Shown here piece after piece: positions 1 to 13,000 of a DNA stretch of 64,000 nt; position 1 is the stretch's first letter, and the number at the start of each line of letters is the position of its first letter. The notes under the pieces were generated by a model. The model was given only the letters and a program-made list of their open reading frames with translations, did not search any database and was not told the DNA's origin. The stretch is from Gracilaria gracilis (lineage: Eukaryota > Rhodophyta > Florideophyceae > Gracilariales > Gracilariaceae), in contig JARGSG010000237.1 in NCBI GenBank assembly GCA_030374805.1, positions 212,246 to 276,245 of the forward strand. The letters run 5' to 3'. Position numbers and translations under genes: made by a program.

Positions 1-3000
1 GTCCAAACCATGGAGAAACGTTGTCGGATGTGGAGTGGGTGGAGATGGTAACTGGATGGGCGGTGTAGTTAGGTTCGTCGTCTGTTGCCCATCGGAGGCA
101 TACGCAGTTGAGGGTGACATCGACTTCGTCACTTGGTGGGAGGAGCTTAATGAACTGTACGAAGGCGAACTCCTTGGAAGATGGAGTGGAAGAAGGAAGG
201 GTGAAGCGAAGAAGAGAGATGAGTTTGCAGACCCAGACAATGGGGGTGGAGTTGGAGGAGCTGGTGCCTGCGTGGAGGACGTGAGAGAACTTTGGGGATT
301 TAGAAGGACCGAAGGACGGGGCGGCAAATATTCGTTGGATGAGAGTGACTGGAGGATCCTGGAGCGCGAGCTCGTTCCGCTCTTCAATGTAGTGGTCGAG
401 TGATGGGACATAACCGCTGGCGACGTAAGCGGAGTTGACTACGGTGATTCGCGTGCGACGGAGAGTCGGGGAGTTCTCTGAGAGTTCTAGGACTTCGATA
501 GAAAGGGTGATGAATGAAGGGAGGGCGGGGTTTCCAATCTGTTGGAGAATGGAGAGACCGTAGGTGGGGAAGAGGTCTTGTAGAGATTTGGGATTGAAAT
601 GAGGATTAGAGTGGAGGAATTTGTGGGCGGTGATGAGATCAGCGAATGAGATGAGTTTTCCACCACGGACCAAACCGGGTTGGCGGGATTGGATGGGAGA
701 GGCGAGGGCAGGAGTGGAGGAAGTGATGAAGGGGTTGGTGGAAAGGGGGTTCCAATCTTTGGTGGCGTTGGAGTGATGGATGGCGCGAATAGTTTCTTCA
801 TGTGCGGTGGATCTGCGCTTTGAGGTTTTGGAGTAGTGTGACTTGAAGAGGGAGTGGGCGTGTTCGAATATGCCGGCATCGTCGAAGTGGAGGCATCAGA
901 AGCGGCGAATGTCCTCCACGATGTGGTCGAGGAGATGGAACTTGAGGGTGCCAAGGCTGGAAGTGTGGTGGGGGCCGAGGACGAGTACGGCTGTGCGCTT
1001 GAAGGAGCGGATTTGGAATTGGAGGTCTGTGAGGCGGGAGTCGGTCTATTCTGCGGAGGTGTTGCATTTCATGGAGAAGAGGAGAAGATCGGAATACTTG
1101 TTGAAAACGGAAGTGATGGGAGCTGCTTTGACCTCGTCACAGCAGCGGTCGAAGAAGGCGCCGATGAAGGGGAAGACCATGTCGAGTGAGCGGTAGTCTT
1201 TTGCTTCGAGCATACCACGCAAGCCGTCGGTAGTGAAGAAACAGTTGAGAGTTTGACCGTTGTCGGAGGAGGAAAAGTCGATGTGGAGTCCTGTGGCTGG
1301 GGAGTGCTTTTCGGTGGCGGCGAGGATGGTGTTCGCGTTTTTCAGAATGGAGGAGCGGACGGAGTTGAAGGAACGACGGGACTTGGAGGAACGGGGGGTA
1401 GTGAAGAGTGATTCTGACTTGAGTCTCGCGATGGCTGCGAGCTTGATGAGCTTGGAGATGCCGAGGTGGAAGTTATGGAGTGGTTCGAAGGGGAAGATGT
1501 TGTAAGGGGAGAGGAGAGAGGTGATGTTGAGGAGAGGGTAAGATTCGAAGAGGGAGGAGTACTTTGCGAGGGAAAGGGAGTAGAGTGCTTCAACGGCCTT
1601 TTCCTTGGTGTTTCGGGCGATTCCGGGCTTTCTGGTGAGGAAGGCCTTTTCAGCATCTTGGAGGAGGGTAGAGTGTGATTTGCGGGCATCGAGAGTCTGA
1701 GTTTGGGATCGAAGAGGGGGGGATGGAATGTGTAGGTGGAGGTCGGAGCGTGGGACGGTACATCGGTGGCATGGATGATTGGGGCGGGTGCCGTGGGAGA
1801 TGGCGAGAATGTCCGTTGCTTCTGGAATGTCTGCGCAGTAGCTGGCGATGATTGGGTGAAAATGGCGGAGCACGCCATTAGCGTCACGGAAGGGGAACCC
1901 GGTGAGGCCGGAGGAGAGAAGAGGGTCGAGGAGGTTGGAGATGGCACGCTGGATGAGTTGCATTTTGGTAGAGCGGGAGATGCTGCATGAGGTTTGGGGG
2001 GATGGTATTGGGGTCTTGAGAGTTGGTGGCGAGATTGAAAGATTTTGGAAGGTACCCGAGAAGGGTGAGGATGTTGGTGATACATTTGCGACGGAACGAG
2101 TCGGAGAAGTTGAGGAGGGTGATGTGAAGGGGGTAGGTGGTGATGGAAGAGGATTGGAGGGAGATGGAGGACTTGTCGAAGTATACTTGGATGAAGCCCA
2201 TGAAGGAGTCGATACCGGTGTTCTCAGAGGTGTGCCAGATGCAGGAGTTATTGGAGGACTGCATGATAGCGTGCTTGAGGGCTGGGACGGCTTCTTTTCC
2301 GGGGGCCAGCTGCAGAGGGTTCAGAAGCAATAGTGTGGGCGAAAGCGGGAGAGCCGGAGGAGTTTGTATGGGCGACGTGGTGGAAGAAGGTGTTGTCGGA
2401 GTGTGCGAGTGCGAGTTGTACTTTAAGGACTCGGATAGCATCCTTTCGGAAGATGGTAGCTGTGAAGAGGTGCTGTGGGTCGTGGAGGGTAATGGGGGTG
2501 AAACCGGTGTTGGTAACTCGGTGTTGGAAGAGGTTTGTTTGAAGTTTGAGACACTGCGAGGCGGAGGAGAAGGCGTTTTGGAAGGCTGATTTGGAGAAGG
2601 AGGGGTCGTGGAGGAGAGAGATGAGTTTGTCTGCCTTGCGGTAGCCGAGGGTGGAAGCGATGGAAGAGATGTAGGGGACCATTTGCTCGAGGTGGGGATT
2701 GTTGAGGAGAGGGAAGGAGGGGTGTGGTGGGGGAGAAAGAGGGGGAGGGGGAGCAGACGGGGGTGCCTACAATATGGTAGGCGTCTTGGGTATGGATGGA
2801 GAGGTAGAGCTGTTGCTGGTGGTAGGAGTTGTCGTCGGCGATGGGAACGTTATTGGAAGGGCGATTGGAGAGAGAAGGTGGGGGTGGTGGTGGGAGTTGG
2901 GGGGTGGACTTTTGACGTTTTGTGCGTGGGGGGAAGTGAGGGACGTTGCCGCCGGGGAGAGGAAACGGCTGTTTGCGGTGAGACGGTTGGGGCATCTCCT

Positions 3001-3069
3001 TTGGTGCCTTTGAATGGCGGGGATAGTGCGAGCGAAGAAGGAGCAGCCTTCAAAGCAGCAGTTAGGCAT
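1..3069 (-). pseudogene. KDZ/Plavaka-like (CMC-type) DNA transposase, decayed, runs off the left edge
   Basis: The minus strand encodes a long transposase-like protein broken by mutations. It starts at the ATG at 3067-3069 with a C2H2-like finger (C-x4-C-x12-H-x4-C), as Plavaka/KDZ proteins often do. Frame 1 runs to about 2300 with a TAG at 2767-2769. The reading then shifts to a second frame (about 2330-1970) and a third from 1963 to the left edge, which carries a TAG at 1046-1048 and a TGA at 896-898. The part near 1800-1960 has a CHRC zinc-binding pair after a 'FHPIIASYCAD' stretch. The part near 870-940 has 'KFHLLDHI' and 'H..FK.HY.KTSKR', typical of the KDZ core. The many plus-strand open frames over it are shadows. 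Known: KDZ/Plavaka elements are cut-and-paste transposons of fungi, oomycetes and algae. Inference: dead copy. The exact superfamily assignment is moderate. Confidence 0.65.
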
Positions 3070-3599
3070 GGCGCGGAGCGGTGTGGGGGTGTTGGGGGAG
3101 AGGCAGAGTACGTAGCGGGAATCGTAATATGGCGCACGGAGGGTGGGACGGAGTGATGGGGGTGGTGGCACGTGATGCGAAGGCGTTTCAATAGTGAGAA
3201 AATAAACGGCCAATATCTGATATGAGAATTGTTGAATAGATGTGCTGTGTCTCTATAAAGAGTTCCTATTCCAAGGGTTTGTATTCTTCTAATCGTATTC
3301 CATAAGCAGCTATCTATGTATATATATCCTTATATGGTGGCGTAAAGTTCTAAATATGTTCCACTAACACACTTGCATTGGGTTCGGAAACTAGCATGAA
3401 CGGAAGTAACATGCTAGTTTGTCTTCCATCCAAACTAGCAATGATGGAAATAATCGTGAATGATTCTTTCCACACAAAATAGCAAAAGTGAAAATGTGGA
3501 AATATTCTCGGAAATTAAGTACATCTAAATTTGGATAAATTCACCGGTTTTTCGATCATTTTAATTCGGTCATTTTTGACACCAAAACTAGCATTCCGA
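3070..3599. other. AT-rich spacer without a gene
   Basis: No credible coding frame. It holds short repeats of the form AACTAGCA / ATGCTAGT (around 3391-3440 and 3583-3598) that could be the end of a small element. No terminal inverted repeat of a known type was recognised. Confidence 0.5.
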
Positions 3600-5336
3600 T
3601 AACATCGACGCTGGGGTAGCGTTGTTCCGCGCGGGACACAACCTTCGAGGACACCAGAATGAAAAATTCCTACCCTTGGTTGGCGCCCCATGGAAAGCTC
3701 TCCACTTGATTAAGCAATGACTCCAGTTCTTCAACTGAGTATTCCGTACCTGCCACAATGGTTCCAAGTCCGAGCTGCCGGATGTCACGAATGACCCTCG
3801 GGGGAATGAAGAACATACGACCAGAAGGTTGCACACCATCACGGTGAATCTCGGCTTCGCGAGAGCGGCAATCCCAGTCAATACAGTCACGGGCAGCCTG
3901 CAGAGCCAGGACGGCAACTAACACGGCCAACTCCGCGAGGAAAATCGACCAAATGAGGTAGTACCGATCGTGGTTACGGGTGATATAGCTCCCGATGTAG
4001 GCCAATACTGGTGGAGTTGGAACGCTAAGCAACATTAGCACCTCATAGGCATTCCACCACTCGGGTCCAGCCACTAACAGGAGGTCCGTCCCTTATTAGG
4101 TTGAGAGAAGAATTCCACGTTGTGGAACCCATGCATGGCGCGTTTGAAGCTGGACCGAGTGCGGATGCGAGCCTCCGTGGCGGCATCCGCGCCCCCTACG
4201 ACGGTTAGCCCAATGGATTGTGTTATAGGCCCTGTCGAAGTACAGCAAATGTGGAGAAGCCTCAAGATACTGCTGTGAAAGGGAGTAGTACTGACAAATC
4301 TTTTCAACCAAACGCCGGTAGTACTGGAACTACGGTTCAATACGAACGTACGGAAAGTCGCTAGGATACAGCGGGGGAATGAAATATCTTATTGGTGTGC
4401 GTCGCTGGCGAGTATTGTAGCACTCCAGCCGATCCTGACGAGGTTGAGATTCTTTATCCCGACGGTGGAGCGTCTGCGGTACTGAGTGGAGACGCTCACA
4501 GTCCCAACGAAACCAACCTAAGTAGGCGTCCAAAGTCGGACGTCGCAGGACTCTGGGAAGCGAAGTGTTCCCCGGCGACACTGGCCAGTACCGGTGGTAC
4601 AGCGTCGCTTGCGGAACCATGTTTGGATCGATCCCGAAGGTACCATGTTGGGAGACGTTCCAATCAGCCGTGATGAACGGTCCCAAACTGCAACAGAAAA
4701 TCCCACTAGGAATATTGGGCTCCGAACCATACTGATTCTGAATCCCTTCGTGAATCGCTTGAGGTTGCTGTGAAGAAGACTGAATCGGGTGGCTCTGAAA
4801 ACCTGTTTGGATACGGGTATGGTACAGGGCCGCACTGCGCGAACCAGACTTGGTAATGCCGCTTCCACGACCGCGCGAAGGACCGGCGCACGACATATTG
4901 CGATGACCACCACGAGGGATTGGTTGAGACGACGGGCACTCGACCGCAGGGGTGAACCGAATCTGCTTTTTATCCACAATGGGTGAATCGCCAGAACTGA
5001 TGCTCAGAACTTCCACCCTTTCACGGTCCCATGCCTCTTCAACTATAAAGGTATCGGAATTGGCCGCCGCGGGCGGGTCGTCCCTTGAGGTTACCTCGTC
5101 CGGTTGACTGACATAGGGACCCGACAAACGTCATGTACCGCTACGGGTGCGAGCCCGTACGCTGTTACAAGGGCTACCCATGCGATTTAAGTGAGGATCG
5201 GGGGTCACCATAAATGGTTTGAACTTTGTCGGACAAGCGAGAGGCCACGAAGGCCCAAGCCACTGCAGAAAAACTTCAAAGGGGTAAAATGTAACCAAAA
5301 AGGGTAACGGTTAAACAACCTCAAAGATGACAGTGG
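3600..5336 (-). pseudogene. Inverted partial copy of the gypsy antisense gene (aORF)
   Basis: This is a diverged inverted copy of 6438-8178, by eye about 85% identical, ending exactly where the LTR piece at 5337 starts. The minus-strand reading begins near 5127 (motifs 'DSPIVDKK', 'HGTFGIDP', 'PQTLHRRDKESQ', 'RYFIPPLYPSD') and has an in-frame TAG at 4330-4332 where the plus copy has Glu. Frameshifts follow near 4200 and 4090. It then continues as 'GPEWWNAYEV', 'AELAVLVAVLAL' and 'FFIPPRVIRDI' and stops matching at about 3606. It is truncated relative to the plus copy, lacking the C-terminal third. With the plus copy it forms a large inverted repeat with a spacer of about 1.1 kb. Whether it belongs to a second gypsy copy lying to the left or arose by inversion is unclear. 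Confidence 0.75.
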
Positions 5337-5835
5337 TGTCGTACAAATACCGGTAAGGTGTGGGGTCCGCCTGGTAGAGGAAGGGCTCAACCTAAAGGGG
5401 AAAAACACAACCAATATGGTAGTAGGGCACCTGAAACTTGCAGGGGCAAATGGCGGGGCAACTAGTCTAGACCGTGTAGGTGCACGGTAGTAGACGTCGA
5501 CGCGCGGTAAAACCTGAATAGTAATAGAGTAGCAAGTGACCAAGATGGTATAGTTACTGCCCTAGTGGTGCCTGACTTTACAATACCCAAGGGGGAAGGC
5601 GAGGTGCACCGTAATATATACAAGGTGCACCGACGCCGATCTCCCATGCAGGCATGACGTCATCGGTTGCACCCATGACCTACTGTCATGTACCAGCAAT
5701 GCTAAGCTATCCTAAACTATAAATTAGAAATTAGAAATTATAAAATACAGAATACCAATTGGATGCAGTGCAGCCAGCAAGGCGCACCAGTAGGCCCGCG
5801 TGGCCCCAACCCATTGAGGTCTCATTATAGTACAG
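5337..5835. repeat. Truncated Gyp1 LTR
   Basis: Direct repeat of 16556-17055, about 97% identical by eye, starting TGTCGTACAAATACC. Identity stops at about 5835, so the second half of the LTR seen at 16556-17239 is missing. It is in the same orientation as the right LTR, as expected of the 3' LTR of Gyp1. However, the sequence abutting it on the left is an inverted aORF copy rather than neutral flank. Confidence 0.8.
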
Positions 5836-6437
5836 ACCCCCGTCCTACCCTGAGCCACGCCCTCGTGGCTCCTATATCCTTTCACCAACTTGGTTGCATC
5901 GCAGTAACAATTTGGTCCCTGTCGCAGCCTTCGTGCCATCTCGCGCCGTGCGTCGCGTCGGCTCTGCGTCGCCGAGCGCACTCTGTTCACCACCTTGGTC
6001 ATCACCTATTGCGGCTCTATCCATTCCCATTTGTGGTTTGGGCGCGACGCACGCCCATTGCATACCTCCAAGGTTCTACCATTTTGGTTGCACGGGCTCG
6101 ACCCATTTACCGTGTCGGTATACCCAGTTTGGGGGAGGGGGGGGGGGGGGGGGCGGGTTTCGCCTTCGAGCTCTTGTGAGCACTGTACCGTGAAAGGTTT
6201 TGGCGCCCACTTGGTTGCGGCGTGTCTCTCTGTCCCTTCGAAGTTCGACTACCAGCCCTCGTCTGCATACATCTTAACGGATTCAGGGCTTCGATCGCCT
6301 ATTCCGCGTCGTCGCACCCATTGAGATACGTGGCGCAGCTTTGTGCTCCTGTGCGGACTGTACCGTGCAGGATTTTGGCGCCCCCTTGGTTGCGGCTTGT
6401 CGCGCAATACCCTTCAGGTTCCATCTCCGTCCCTTCG
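5836..6437. other. Spacer between LTR piece and aORF, no gene
   Basis: Not matched by the right LTR or by the inverted aORF copy. It contains repeated short palindromes of the type ACC-N5-GGT (for example at 5884 and 5990) and a long poly-G run. No supported coding frame. Confidence 0.5.
6131..6157 (+). repeat. Poly-G tract
   Basis: A run of five G, one A, then 17 G, then CGGG. It can form a G-quadruplex; the length may also be unstable or a sequencing artefact. Confidence 0.85.
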
Positions 6438-6571
6438 AGGCACTGCCGCTGACTCCATCGAGGTTGTTCCACCGTTCTCCCTTCTGGTTACCTTCGTACC
6501 CCTTTGCGGTTTGTCTACGTGAGCTCGCGCCACCGTGGCTTCTCCTCCGACCGACAAGGTTGAATCCGTTT

Positions 6572-9059
6572 ATGGTGACCCCCGATCCTTATCTGAACCA
6601 CATGGGTAGCTTTGGTACCAGCGTGCGGACTCGCACCCGTAGCGGTACATGGCCATTGTCGGTTCCCCATGTTGGTCAATCGGACGAGGTAACCTCAAGG
6701 GACGGCGCGCTATCTGCGACCAATGCCGATACCTTAATGGTTGAACCAGCATGGGGCCCCGAACGGATGGATGTTTTGAGAATCAGCTCTAGTGACTCAC
6801 CCATTGTAGATAAAAAGCCGATTCGCTTCACTCCTGCAGTCGAATGCTCGCCGTCTCAATCACTCGCTCACGGTACTCATCACACCATGTCGGGTGCCGG
6901 TCCTTCGCGTGGCTGCAGAAGCGGCATTGCCAAGTGTGGTTCTCGGGGCGCTGCTTTGTACCATTCCCGCATCCAAACTGTTTTCCGGAGCCAGCCGGTT
7001 CAGTCTTCCTCATATCAACCTCGAGGGATTCACGAAGGGATCCGGGACCCATATGTTCCGGAGCCCGAGATTCCTCGTGGTATTTCCTATTATGGTTCGA
7101 AGACATTCACCACGGCCGACTGGAACCTTTACCAACATGGTACCTTCGGGATCGATCCAAGAATGGTTTCGCAAGCGACGCTGTACCGTCGGAACCGGCC
7201 AGTGGCGCCGGGGAACACACCGCTTCCCGGCGTCTTGTGCCGTCCGACTTTGGATACCTACTTGGGTTTTTTTCGTTGGGATTGCGAGCGTCTCAGCTCC
7301 GTCCCGCAAACGCTCCACCGTCGGGATAAGGAATCTCAATCTCGTCAGGGTCGGGTGGAGTGCTATGATAGTCGCCAGCGACACACACCAATGAGGTATT
7401 TCATTCCTCCGCTTTATCCCAGCGATCTGCCGTTCGTTCGTATTGAACCGGAGCTCCATTATTACCGACGTCTGGTTGTGAAGATCTGTCCGTACGAATC
7501 CCTTCCGCAGCAGTACCTTCCGGCTTCTCCACATTTGGTTTGCTTCGATAGGCCTTATAATACCATCCATTGGTCTAACGGTCGTAGGAGGGGGGTTGGA
7601 TGCTGCCACTGAGGCTCGCATTCGCACCCGGTCCAGCTTCAACCGCGTCATGCATGGGTTCCATAATGTGAAGTTCTTCCCACAACCTAATAAGGGAAGA
7701 ACCTCTTGGTATGTGGCCCGACCTGAGTGGTGGAATGCCTATGAGGTTCCAATGTCGCTTAGCGTCCCAACCCCACCGGTATTGGCCTACTTCGGGAGCT
7801 ACATCATCTGTAACCACGATCGGTATTACCTCATTTGGTCGATTACCCTCGCGGAATGGGCCGTATTGGTAACCATCCTGGCTCTGCACGCTGCCCGTGA
7901 CGGTATTGACTGGGATTGTCGTTCTCGAGAAGCCGAGATTTACCGTGACGGTAGGCAACCTCCTGGTCATATGTTTTTCATTCCCCCGAGAGTCATTCGA
8001 GACATTTGCCTATTTGGACTCGGAACCATTGTGGCAGGTACGGACTACTCCATTGAGCAGCTTGAGTCGTTGCTTACCCAAGTGGAGAGTTTCCTGTGGG
8101 GAGCCAAGCAGGGGTGGGAGGTTTTCGATCCGGTGTCCTGGAAGGTTGTATCCCGCGCGGAGCAGCGCTATCCCGGGGCACCGACCGATCTCCGACCTCC
8201 AGGGAGTCCCGAGCCATTCCAAACCGTGGTGGAATCGCCAGCAGCTACCCCTGTGGTCACTTCAGCGCCTACTCCTGCTCCGGAGGGACGCGATACGCCT
8301 GCCGATACTGGTGTGACTCCTCTTTTCCCTAGTATCACAAGGGTTGATGGGCCTCCGCGGGCTATCCTCGGGGGTGTCATGGCAGCGGCTGCGGCGCCTG
8401 TCCTCTCTCAGGTGGACTCCCAGGCCATTTCAGGTTTAATGGCTCGGGTCCGCCAAGCCTGCGTGGTGAACTTCCAGCGGGCGGGTCCTACCTCTGTGGT
8501 CGAAGCTCTTACCCTTCTGGAAAGCACCCTGCCTCGTCATGCAGAGTACATGCGATCCTTTTCCCATATTGGTGAGTTCCGGAACCGGTTACAGGTCGAG
8601 CTCTACCAGATGGCTACCAACCAGGTGGCAGGCCTAGCGACGGCCATGAGCCCGACGCCTACAAACCCTTTAGAGGAACCCCTGCTTGGCGCTAGCCTGA
8701 ACCCCGGCCTTCTAGCCGCTCCGCAGGCTACTCTCCACATCGGGTCGTCGGTACCTCCGTCGGTTGCGCAGGCGAGCGCGCCACCTCCGATGGGTCCCGA
8801 CGTAATGCCAGGCGTCAGCGTGCCTACTAGTACCCCGTGGGTCATGGTAGCGCGCCTAGCCAGGCTCCAGGCCAGGCTCATCTCTTCCAGCCTTGGCCGG
8901 GAGCCCATCAGAACACCACTCCGGGTCGGGGATTTTCAGCTGAAGCCTCCTTCGGGCCTCACTTTGCCACTCACCCATCAGGTTGATTGTCGTATCCACT
9001 TTGGTCTGTGCTTGGGCCACGTTGCTCCTGCATCCCTATTGGAGTTACTCTTCAAGTAA
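6572..9059 (+). pseudogene. Antisense gene of Gyp1 (aORF), unknown conserved family, one frameshift
   Basis: The plus strand, opposite to gag-pol, encodes about 830 residues in two overlapping frames (to 7612 and from 7596), so a single small indel near 7600 breaks it. The start is taken at ATG 6572, where the inverted copy also begins to look coding. The N-terminal third is Ser/Pro/Gly-rich. The middle holds 'TLDTYLGFFRWDCERL', 'RRDKESQSRQ', 'RYFIPPLYP', then 'PEWWNAYEVP', 'YYLIWSITLAEWAVLV' and 'FFIPPRVIRDI', then 'VFDPVSWKVVSRAEQR'. The C-terminal third is Pro/Ala/Thr-rich. The middle part is collinear with the antisense protein of Gyp2 (58537-60429): shared P-x-[WF]-W-x-A-x-EVP, PP-x-L-x-Y-x2-SY, LA/TEW-x-V-x-V, FDP-x2-W-x-[VI]-V. 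The hydrophobic stretch around LAEWAVLVTILAL might be a membrane helix or a buried core. No known domain recognised. Confidence 0.75.
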
Positions 9060-10011
9060 AGTTAAAAGTTATGCGTCTCCATGTTAGGTTCCAATTGCCA
9101 TTGAGGTGCGGTGCGTGGCGAAGGAGGAAGCTCGAAAACAGCTCCCCCCCTTTCTTAGCTCTGCGCATCCCCAATTAGGTTTCGAACCTCTTCTCTGAAA
9201 CTCTCCTCTCCCCTCCTTAGACCAGCGTACCACGATGGGTGAGGGTTAATTCCTTGTAGGTATGTTCCAGGAGGTAAGTTAGCTACATCCTGAGCCATTT
9301 TGGTGCTCGTAGTATGGTGCACCACGTTTGTACTCCGATGCGCCTTCGTACGGCGCAGCGAGCGGTTTCGCCTTCCCATAAGGTCAGATGTTGTGCCACG
9401 CGCTTGCACGCAGTGGCCAGCAATGTACCTAGATAATTCTGCATGGCCTCTCACTATGCATGGGCGCACGTGCGGTGTTTCACCCTGGAGGTTACTTGCA
9501 AGGCGAATCAAAATATTTGACCGGAAAATTACCCCTCCATATGGTAGTGAAAACGCAGAAATGGTCTTTATCTCGAGAACTAAGCGGTTTCAGAGGCTGG
9601 GAATGGCCGATTCGGGAGCGCGGCACGGTCAAAATATTTAGATTTTTTGACCATGCCGTTGTTCGCTCCCTACACATAATAGTGTAAACCGAATCGGTTA
9701 CTCCGCACGGCGCGCCACGAGCAGCGCGCGTATGACTCGTCAAATAAAAAAGATACAATTTTTTGAATGTTTCCACCGTGCGGGTTCGCGCGCGTGTCGC
9801 GCACGTGCCTGGCGCGTGCAACGGCGCGCGTACAACGGTGCGTCCGTCCTTGGCGCTACCACTCCTTGGACGTACCCTCGCGGAAGGCTTTCTTCTGGTT
9901 GTACCTTCCCGGTAAGCGTCCGAACCGACTTTGGTGCTCCTCATTACAATGCCTTTCCCCCTTCCTAAGGGGACTGCATTAACTCTAAGGTTTACCCATC
10001 ATTCGGCATGT
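9060..10011. other. Gyp1 spacer between the convergent ends of aORF and pol
   Basis: About 950 bp without a supported gene. Short minus-strand frames exist (for example 9155-9511) but have no recognisable motif. The ACC-N-GGT palindromes thin out here. Confidence 0.5.
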
Positions 10012-13000
10012 CCTCTCCCTTGCAGTTCCAGTAGCTCACCCGGAAGTGGTGTGGTATGGATGAGGGCGTCTCGGCGGTATCACCGTCAGCGCGCTAGCCA
10101 TACCAGCGTACTGTGTCCTTTAGGCCTTCTTGGGTACGGCGGTGACCTACAAGGCGTTCCACTGGGAACTCATTAGAGACCTGAGATGGTATCCTTTCAC
10201 CACTTTGGTTTAGATGAGCATCGGTACCACTAGGGGTAGGTGTTTTCTCTGAGGGAGGAACCGTAATCCCCGCAGGTGGTACGTAGTCTGGGTCTTCACC
10301 CTGTGCATCATCATTAACCTCGGTGGGTGTCCCTTCTTCCTGGGGCTGGGTCCTCAGGGCAACCGCTTGTGGGTCACGCGCGGATTCTCCGCGTTCCTTC
10401 CGGGACTGAACCGTTCGAGGTGCAACCGTGATTCGGTCAATAGAGATCGTATTCTCTACACCATCTTGGTTCACCGTAACCGTGCGGTCGGTTGACCGAA
10501 CTACCTTGAAAGGTCCCGATGATTTCGGAAGAAGCTTCGAATTGATATCTCTATCAATAGCTTCATCATCGGCTTCATCACCCGGTCGTGGTTTAGCTCC
10601 TTTCGGAGGGTGGTCAATAAAGACATATTGACCCGGCGTAGCCGTTACCACTTGGGTTACCTTTCGGTCGTAGTCCTCCTTGTACCACTTCTGGGATGCT
10701 GTGAGCTTGCTCTCAGCATACTTGAGAGCTCGTCTCAACCTCAAAAGGGTATTCTGTTTGACCTGTGACGGTGTGAGCGCTCCGGCGGCTTCTTGTCCTA
10801 ATGGGTCCTCTTCAACAACAATACCTGGTGGGTGTCTTGACAGTATCAGATCGAACGGCGTAGTTTGCGTCGCTTGATGAACCTGAAGGTTATATGCATA
10901 TGTCAAGGGCTGCACGAGCTCGTCCCAACCAGTTTGGTGTTCTTTCGTATAATGTCGCAGCCTAGATACCAGTGCTCATTCGTTTGCAAATGATAGGCAG
11001 TAGTGAAGTAGTGCTTAATACCCAAGAGGTTACAAAAAGCTTCAAAGAACTTCGAAGCTAAGTTCGAACCATTGTCGGTAAGTAGATAAAGCGGTGCACC
11101 ATACGGGTAGATCCAATTGTTCAAGAACGCCACCGCGAGGGTCGTAGATTTCGTGTACTTCAGGGGTATCGCTCGCGTGAGCTTCGAGAACCTGTCGGTG
11201 ATTACCATGATGTACTGATACCCCCTTGTGGTTTTTGGTAATGGACCCAGAAGGTCTATTGCGACGAACTCGAGAGGACCCGCTGCAGTGAATAACTTCA
11301 AGTATTTCCTGTGCTTCCGGAGACCTCCCCGGGTACGTACGCCAGATTCGCATTGACCTACAAAGGTATATATATCATTAGCCATGTGAGGCCAGTAGTA
11401 TCCTTGCCTCAAGGTGTAGTACATTCTCGTACCTCCAGGGTGTCCTGATAGCCTTGGGTAGTGGGCCAGGTACAGCACCCGAGGGCGCAGCACCTTCGGC
11501 ACCACCTTCTGAAGGGAACCATCAATAGGAGCTTGCTTCACCAGGAAATTATTTCGGTCGACGTCAAAGTTCGAGTCTTTCATACCTACGTGGTCCATGA
11601 GAGAGCGGCAATAAACATCGTTTGCTTGCTCTCTCAGGAATTCCTCGCGGGTAATCGGCATGACGTCTGTTTCCTCTAGAGCGAGTATTTCCCGAGCGAT
11701 GGCATCACTAAACCACGTATCCTCTTCGGGTAAAGTCCAGTAACCTTCTAAGGTATCACCATCAGGGTTGGTAGAGATGGTAGAGCATGGGATATCATTT
11801 TCTACCGTCCCGGTGTCCAAACCATCTGTGGTAATGCGAGATATCGCGTCTGCGACATTGTGCTTGATACCTGGACGGTACTGTACGTCATACTCGAACT
11901 CTGAAAGTCGTAACCGCCATCGGGCAAGTCTGCCCGATGCGTCGGCGAGACCGAGTATCCATGGCAGGGCGTCATGGTCGGTTCGAAGCGTGAACCGTTC
12001 ACCATATAGGTAGGGGCGGAGCATCAACATGCTCCAGACCACAGCTAGACACTCGTTTTTGGTTGTCGTGTAATTATTTTCTGCAGGGTGCAGGGCACAA
12101 CTCCAATACCCTATAGGTAGTTTGTCGCCGTTTTCTTGCTCCTGCATAAGACAACAACCAATTTGGGCGTCCGAAGCATCGGTATCCAATGTGTATCGAA
12201 AACTAGCTTTGGGTAGTGCCAAGATGGGAGGTGTCAAGAGCGCATGTTTCAGCGCCTCGAACGCATCCATCTCCTCATTGGTAAGACATTCAAACCTTGT
12301 AGGTGGGCCTTTCAGTAGCTTCCTGTTTAGGGGAGCCGCTATCTTGGCAAATCCCTTGATAAACCGGCGGTTTACATTGCACAAACCTATAAAGGATCGG
12401 ATTTCCGTCTGGGACGTGGGTGGCTTCGCCTCCTGCACGGCCCGGATATTCCGCGGCGTCACTTCTAACCTCCCAGGGCTGATTATATGACCAAGGTATT
12501 CTACCTCTTTGGTGAAGAATTCGCACTTGCGGAGCTTCAATGTTACTCCAGATTCCCTCAAAAGGTTCAAAACTTCGCTGACATGGTGAAAATGTTCTTC
12601 TACCGTTCTGGAATATATGATTACATCGTCGATGTATACCAGAGCGATTCTCCACTTCACCTTCGAAAGGATTATATCTAATGCCCTCTGAAAGATAGCC
12701 GGGGCATTCCGCAACCCAAGGGGCATACGCGTAAAGCGGAATAACCCAGCGTGGCAAGTAAACGTAGTTTTGTCCTTCTCTTTTTCCCTGATAGGTACCT
12801 GCCAATAACCACAATTGGCATCGAGCGTAGTAAAGATCTTGGAGTTGCCCAACGAATCTATACACTCGTCCGTTCTAGGTATTGGGTACGAATCCCTAAT
12901 GGTCATACTATTCAGTCTTCTGTAGTCCACACAGAACCGCATACGGGTGTCATTCTTCTTTGCGACCAGAACCACTGGGCTGGCCCAGTCCGCATTTGCT

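Noticed and set aside
35-2589. Many plus-strand frames at the left edge
   Set aside because: Gly/Glu/Val-rich shadows of the minus-strand KDZ-like transposase.
9155-9944. Minus-strand frames between Gyp1 pol and the antisense gene
   Set aside because: No motif, no counterpart in Gyp2, not collinear with pol.
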